DNA from: Actinomycetes bacterium
GTDB taxonomy: Bacteria; Actinomycetota; Actinomycetes; JAJYSQ01
DNA length: 9,261 bases
Reading direction: 5' to 3'
Assembly: GCA_021793495.1 (NCBI GenBank)
Contig: JAJYSQ010000031.1
Span: 1 to 9,261, forward strand
Below, in pieces: positions 7,004 through 9,261 of this stretch; the first letter of the stretch is position 1; each line of letters opens with the position of its first letter. Position numbers and translations under genes: made by a program. Below the pieces are notes generated by a model. The model was not told where the DNA came from. It saw only the letters and a list, made by a program, of their open reading frames with translations, and ran no database searches.

Positions 7004-7234
7004 ATGTCCACCGTCCGCACCACCTCAGCTCACCGCGCGTCCCCCTCCCCCTCGACCGAACGGACGTCACCCGATCGGGCCCCGCAGGCCGGTGCCGCCG
7101 TCATGGCCCTGCTGTTCGAGCACGTCCCGTTGAGCCTGCTGATCGACCTGACCATGCCGGCCGGCCCACGGTCCCTCGAGCTGCTCGTCGAAGAGGGCCT
7201 GTCAGCGGATGCCTGGTGGCGCTCCACGTCCTGA
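7004..7234 (+). CDS. Small hypothetical protein between tRNA-His and tRNA-Lys
   Basis: 76 residues from ATG 7004. The N-terminal third is Ser/Thr/Pro-rich and low in information. The C-terminal part, from M34 on, reads MALLFEHVPLSLLIDL and then continues to a Trp-Trp end (DAWWRSTS); it looks like a folded, conserved segment with amphipathic helices and no signal peptide. GC3 is about 82%, so coding is likely. No family name is known to me. No ribosome binding site precedes ATG 7004; ATG 7103 (43 residues) is an alternative start but also lacks one. No start codon lies further upstream before the stop at 6932-6934. It stands alone between two tRNA genes. Confidence 0.5.
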   Translation: MSTVRTTSAHRASPSPSTERTSPDRAPQAGAAVMALLFEHVPLSLLIDLTMPAGPRSLELLVEEGLSADAWWRSTS

Positions 7235-7304
7235 GGACGCCACTCGCCAGGCGACACACGTGTGGACCCACCGGCTCGTGAGGCCCTGCACCCCCCGGGT
7301 TTGG

Positions 7305-7310
7305 TATCGT
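7305..7310 (+). promoter_or_regulatory. Candidate -10 box for tRNA-Lys
   Basis: TATCGT lies 13 bp before the tRNA 5' end, placing the transcription start about seven bases upstream of the mature tRNA. A 10-bp palindrome, CACACGTGTG (7255-7264), lies further upstream. No clear -35. Confidence 0.4.
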
Positions 7311-7323
7311 CGCCCTGCAGCAC

Positions 7324-7396
7324 GCGCCGCTAGCTCAACTGGCAGAGCAGCGGACTCTTAATCCGCGGGTTCGGGGTTCGAGTCCCTGGCGGCGCA
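7324..7396 (+). tRNA. tRNA-Lys (anticodon CTT)
   Basis: Full cloverleaf: acceptor GCGCCGC/GCGGCGC, D-stem GCTC/GAGC, anticodon stem GCGGA/TCCGC, loop CTCTTAA with CTT at 7357-7359 and the normal U33, T-arm CGGGG-TTCGAGT-CCCTG, discriminator A; CCA not encoded. The 3' side abuts an integrase remnant, so this gene is the probable attachment site of a past integrative element. Confidence 0.97.
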
Positions 7397-7690
7397 CCCG
7401 TGTGACCAGCGTCTTTGCCTCTTCGGGCAAGGCCGCTGAGTCGTTCCCGGAGCCTGGGTCGCACATGGTTCGCACTTCGGGGTGGTGGATCGCACGCGGA
7501 GCCAACGCGGCCGCCTCTCGGCCGACGCCGCCGAGGAGGTTGCTGTAGATATCGGCCGTGATCGTCGTGGAAGAGCGCCCCAGCTGCTTCGACACGATGG
7601 CAAGAGGGACCCCGGCGGCGAGCTGCAGCGACGCCGAGCCGTACCGTGCCGCAGGTCATGGATGGAGCCGCTGGGTGGGTACCCGCCAAC
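7335..7690 (-). pseudogene. C-terminal remnant of a tyrosine integrase next to tRNA-Lys
   Basis: The minus strand carries the catalytic end of a phage/ICE-type tyrosine recombinase. One frame gives IHDLRHGTA (His at 7660-7658, Arg at 7651-7649, the H-x-x-R box). The frame is then lost after 7637 and resumes at 7634 as ASLQLAAGVPLAIVSKQLGR, then STTITADIYSNLL with the nucleophile Tyr at 7547-7545. The break fits a 5-base insertion resembling a local duplication of CGGCT/CGGCG. No N-terminal or arm-binding domain remains; the homology starts at the stop codon of the metallo-hydrolase gene. The frame runs on through the tRNA-Lys gene to a TGA at 7337-7335. It is therefore a relic of an element that integrated at tRNA-Lys and was later deleted or overwritten. 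It cannot be active as it stands. Confidence 0.85.
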
Positions 7691-7705
7691 GTCCCGCGCC
7701 GCTGA

Positions 7706-8545
7706 TCACAGCCGCACGGTCACTCCCGGCATGGTTGGCACGAGCATGTCGACGACGCCTGCGGCTGCGAAAGCCGCGGGCAGGGTCGCGGCAGACTCGG
7801 TGAAGTGGGCCCACCCATCGGTGTGCACGGCGACGACCCGGGGGCGGCCGAGCAGCTGCGTCGCCCGGGCCGCCATCGCGCTGGAGAGGGTCAGGTGCGC
7901 GTCGCCGAGCAGCGCGGTCTTCGCGCCACCGGCGAACAGCACGGCGATGTCGATCCGGTCGAACCTCTTGGCGATCGCCCGGACGAGGTCGAGCGAGGCG
8001 TTGTCCCCGCTGACGTAGATGGTCGGTGCGTCGTCGGCGGTGAGGACGAACCCGGTGACCTCGCCGGTGAGGTGCTCGGTGCCGGCGGGGCCGTGCCGTG
8101 CAGGGACCGTGGTCACGCGAAGGGCGCCGCCGTCGGGGCGAGTGAGCACGGTCGACGCCCACGGAGCCAGCGCGACGGCGCTGGCTCCGAGACGGCCGGC
8201 GGCGGCGGGCGTGGTCAGCACCAGCGGGGCGCTGGCCAGGAACGACCGGCCGCCACGGTCGAGGTTGTCCGGGTGCTGGTCGTGGGACAGCAGCACGGCA
8301 GCGACCCGTCCGACATGTCCGGGGGCCCACGCGGCCGGAGCGGTCTTCACCAACGACCGCTTCCCGACGACGTACTCCCCAGGCGGGTCGAACGTCGGGT
8401 CGGTGAGCAGGCGGAGACCAGCGATGTCGAGCACGACGGTCGGGCCGCCGAGCACGGTCACGTCGACGCCCAACCCGCCCACCGCTGTTGCGGTCGGGGC
8501 CGCGCCGGGAGCTGGCTGCACGGACTGGCTTGCGGTGTTTGGCAT
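7706..8545 (-). CDS. Metallo-beta-lactamase-fold hydrolase (UlaG/YcaQ-like MBL family)
   Basis: 279 residues from ATG 8545. MBL-fold marks: VTVLGGPTVVLDIAGLRLLT leading to TDPTFD (48-53); metal-site loop LLSHDQHPDNLD (85-96); ARHGP with H151; YVSGDN (177-182); and VHTDGWAHF with H241. The metal loop reads H-D-Q-H-P-D-N, with Gln where the standard H-x-H-x-D-H motif has its second His, as in some divergent members. Substrate unknown; small-molecule ester, lactone or phosphodiester hydrolysis is typical of the superfamily. Start choice is uncertain: no good ribosome binding site precedes 8545, and an in-frame ATG pair at 8599/8596 or a later GTG are alternatives. It is divergent from a GlxA-type regulator, 88 bp apart, which suggests control by it. 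Its stop abuts the integrase remnant. Confidence 0.88.
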   Translation of the reverse strand: MPNTASQSVQPAPGAAPTATAVGGLGVDVTVLGGPTVVLDIAGLRLLTDPTFDPPGEYVVGKRSLVKTAPAAWAPGHVGRVAAVLLSHDQHPDNLDRGGRSFLASAPLVLTTPAAAGRLGASAVALAPWASTVLTRPDGGALRVTTVPARHGPAGTEHLTGEVTGFVLTADDAPTIYVSGDNASLDLVRAIAKRFDRIDIAVLFAGGAKTALLGDAHLTLSSAMAARATQLLGRPRVVAVHTDGWAHFTESAATLPAAFAAAGVVDMLVPTMPGVTVRL

Positions 8546-8633
8546 GCATCGAGGTTCGCCGGCTCGCTCCTTGCCGGGAAGTGGCCTGGACGTCATCATT
8601 CGATGTGTTCCAGCCACGCTCGGAGGGGGCGTC
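8546..8633. promoter_or_regulatory. Divergent promoter region, hydrolase/regulator
   Basis: 88 bp between the two divergent starts. It holds the regulator's ribosome binding site GGAGG (8622-8626) and a small palindrome CATC-ATTC-GATG (8594-8605) that could be an operator. No convincing -35/-10 pair on either strand. Confidence 0.35.
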
Positions 8634-9261
8634 GTGTCCCGCAAGCGGTTCACCCGCGTCGCTGTGCTCATGTTCGACCGCGCCCCGCTGTTCGAGACGT
8701 CGGTGCCGTTGAGCGTGTTCGGCGTGGACCGCGCGACCTCCGGCGCGCCCCGGTTCGACGTGCTGGCGGTCGCAGCCCATGGCTCATCCATCCGCACCAC
8801 CGGCGGCATCGAGCTGACCGCCCCACACGGGCTCGAGGTGCTGCGCGGCGCCGACGTCATCGTCGTGCCCAGCTGGCGCGACCCGGCAGAACGTCCCCCG
8901 CAGCCAGTCCTGGACGCCCTCGCCGACGCCCACGCTCGCGGCACGACCGTCGTCGGGCTCTGCCTCGGAGCGTTCGTCCTTGCCGCCGCCGGGCTGCTCG
9001 ACGGTCGCCGCGCCGCGACCCACTGGTTCCACGCGCCCGCCCTCGCCCAGCAGTACCCGCTGGTCCGGGTCGACCCCACCGTCCTGTTCGTCGACCACGG
9101 TGACGTGCTCACCTCCGCCGGTACCGCCGCCGGCATCGACGCATGCCTGCACCTGGTCCGCACCGCTCATGGCGCCCGGGCCGCCGCCGCCATCGCCCGC
9201 CGGATGGTCGTCGCCCCGCAGCGCGCCGGCGGACAAGCGCAGTTCATCGACCAGGTGGTAC
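8634..9261 (+). CDS. GlxA-family transcriptional regulator (DJ-1/PfpI domain plus AraC HTH), 3' end missing
   Basis: Runs off the window after 209 residues with no stop. Begins MSRKRFTRVAVLMFDRAPLF at GTG 8634, with GGAGG seven bases upstream. The visible part is a DJ-1/PfpI (class I amidotransferase-like) sensor domain: VAVLMFD (9-15), ADVIVVPSW (73-81), the nucleophile-elbow region VVGLCLGAFVLAAAGLLDGR (106-125) with C110, ATHW (128-131), and the LTSAGTAAGIDACLHLV helix (159-175). In this family an AraC/XylS two-helix DNA-binding domain follows at about residues 220-320, beyond the end here. Such proteins are usually regulators of nearby catabolic or detoxifying enzymes, and the divergent MBL hydrolase is the obvious candidate target (inference). 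Third positions are strongly G/C. Confidence 0.93.
   Translation, partial: MSRKRFTRVAVLMFDRAPLFETSVPLSVFGVDRATSGAPRFDVLAVAAHGSSIRTTGGIELTAPHGLEVLRGADVIVVPSWRDPAERPPQPVLDALADAHARGTTVVGLCLGAFVLAAAGLLDGRRAATHWFHAPALAQQYPLVRVDPTVLFVDHGDVLTSAGTAAGIDACLHLVRTAHGARAAAAIARRMVVAPQRAGGQAQFIDQVV

Noticed and set aside
7330..7430. Peptides such as PGTRTPNPRIKSP and RRQGLEPRTRGLR on the minus strand
   Set aside because: These are translations of the antisense strand of tRNA-Lys, a common annotation artefact. A similar artefact occurs over tRNA-Arg at 4938-5011.
7413..7432. Weak hairpin (CTTTGCC/GGCAAGG) after tRNA-Lys as a terminator
   Set aside because: Seven pairs with a G-T, no T-tract, and it lies inside the integrase remnant, so the pairing may be incidental.
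8546..9163. Upstream extension of the minus-strand MBL hydrolase frame to 9163
   Set aside because: The extra ~206 residues are antisense to the GlxA regulator, which has a strong ribosome binding site and domain motifs. No MBL homologue has such an extension.
7397..9261. Far attachment site (repeat of the tRNA-Lys 3' end)
   Set aside because: No second copy of the tRNA 3' segment was seen by eye in the rest of the window.

Overview
The window is a stretch of chromosome from a high-GC actinobacterium (Actinomycetota). The evidence is strong GC bias at third codon positions, frequent GTG starts, TANNNT -10 boxes set right against start codons, and gene families and neighbour pairs typical of the phylum. 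From memory, an EttA gene beside a tail-less SSB, and orn followed by tRNA-His and tRNA-Lys, also occur in Mycobacterium tuberculosis (Rv2477c/Rv2478c and Rv2511-hisT-lysT). The genus cannot be fixed from the sequence alone.

Left part (1-2800, minus strand, read right to left): a tail-less SSB paralogue (ssbB-like), a short Hsp20/alpha-crystallin protein, and the ribosome-associated ABC-F ATPase EttA. An 18-bp perfect hairpin separates ssb from hsp20. ettA appears to have its own leaderless promoter. Middle part (3055-5011): a plus-strand DUF1015 protein preceded by a 17-bp direct repeat; a 44-residue lysine-rich small protein with a very good ribosome binding site; a convergent minus-strand region that looks like a small lipoprotein gene broken by two frameshifts; and tRNA-Arg(TCT).

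Right-middle part (5088-7396, plus strand): a DosR/DevR-type box, a tandem-domain universal stress protein, oligoribonuclease (orn) with a probable leaderless promoter, tRNA-His(GTG) with an odd C at position 33, a terminator-like hairpin, a small hypothetical protein, and tRNA-Lys(CTT). Right end (7335-9261): a broken C-terminal piece of a tyrosine integrase lying against tRNA-Lys, which marks an old integration event; then a metallo-beta-lactamase-fold hydrolase (minus) divergent from a GlxA-type AraC/DJ-1 regulator (plus) that runs off the window.

Most genes are housekeeping or stress functions acting in translation control, ssDNA binding, nanoRNA turnover and hypoxic or dormancy stress. 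I see no CRISPR array, toxin-antitoxin pair, biosynthetic cluster or clearly new multi-gene system. The points most worth a second look are the DosR box, C33 in tRNA-His, the twice-frameshifted lipoprotein and the integrase relic.
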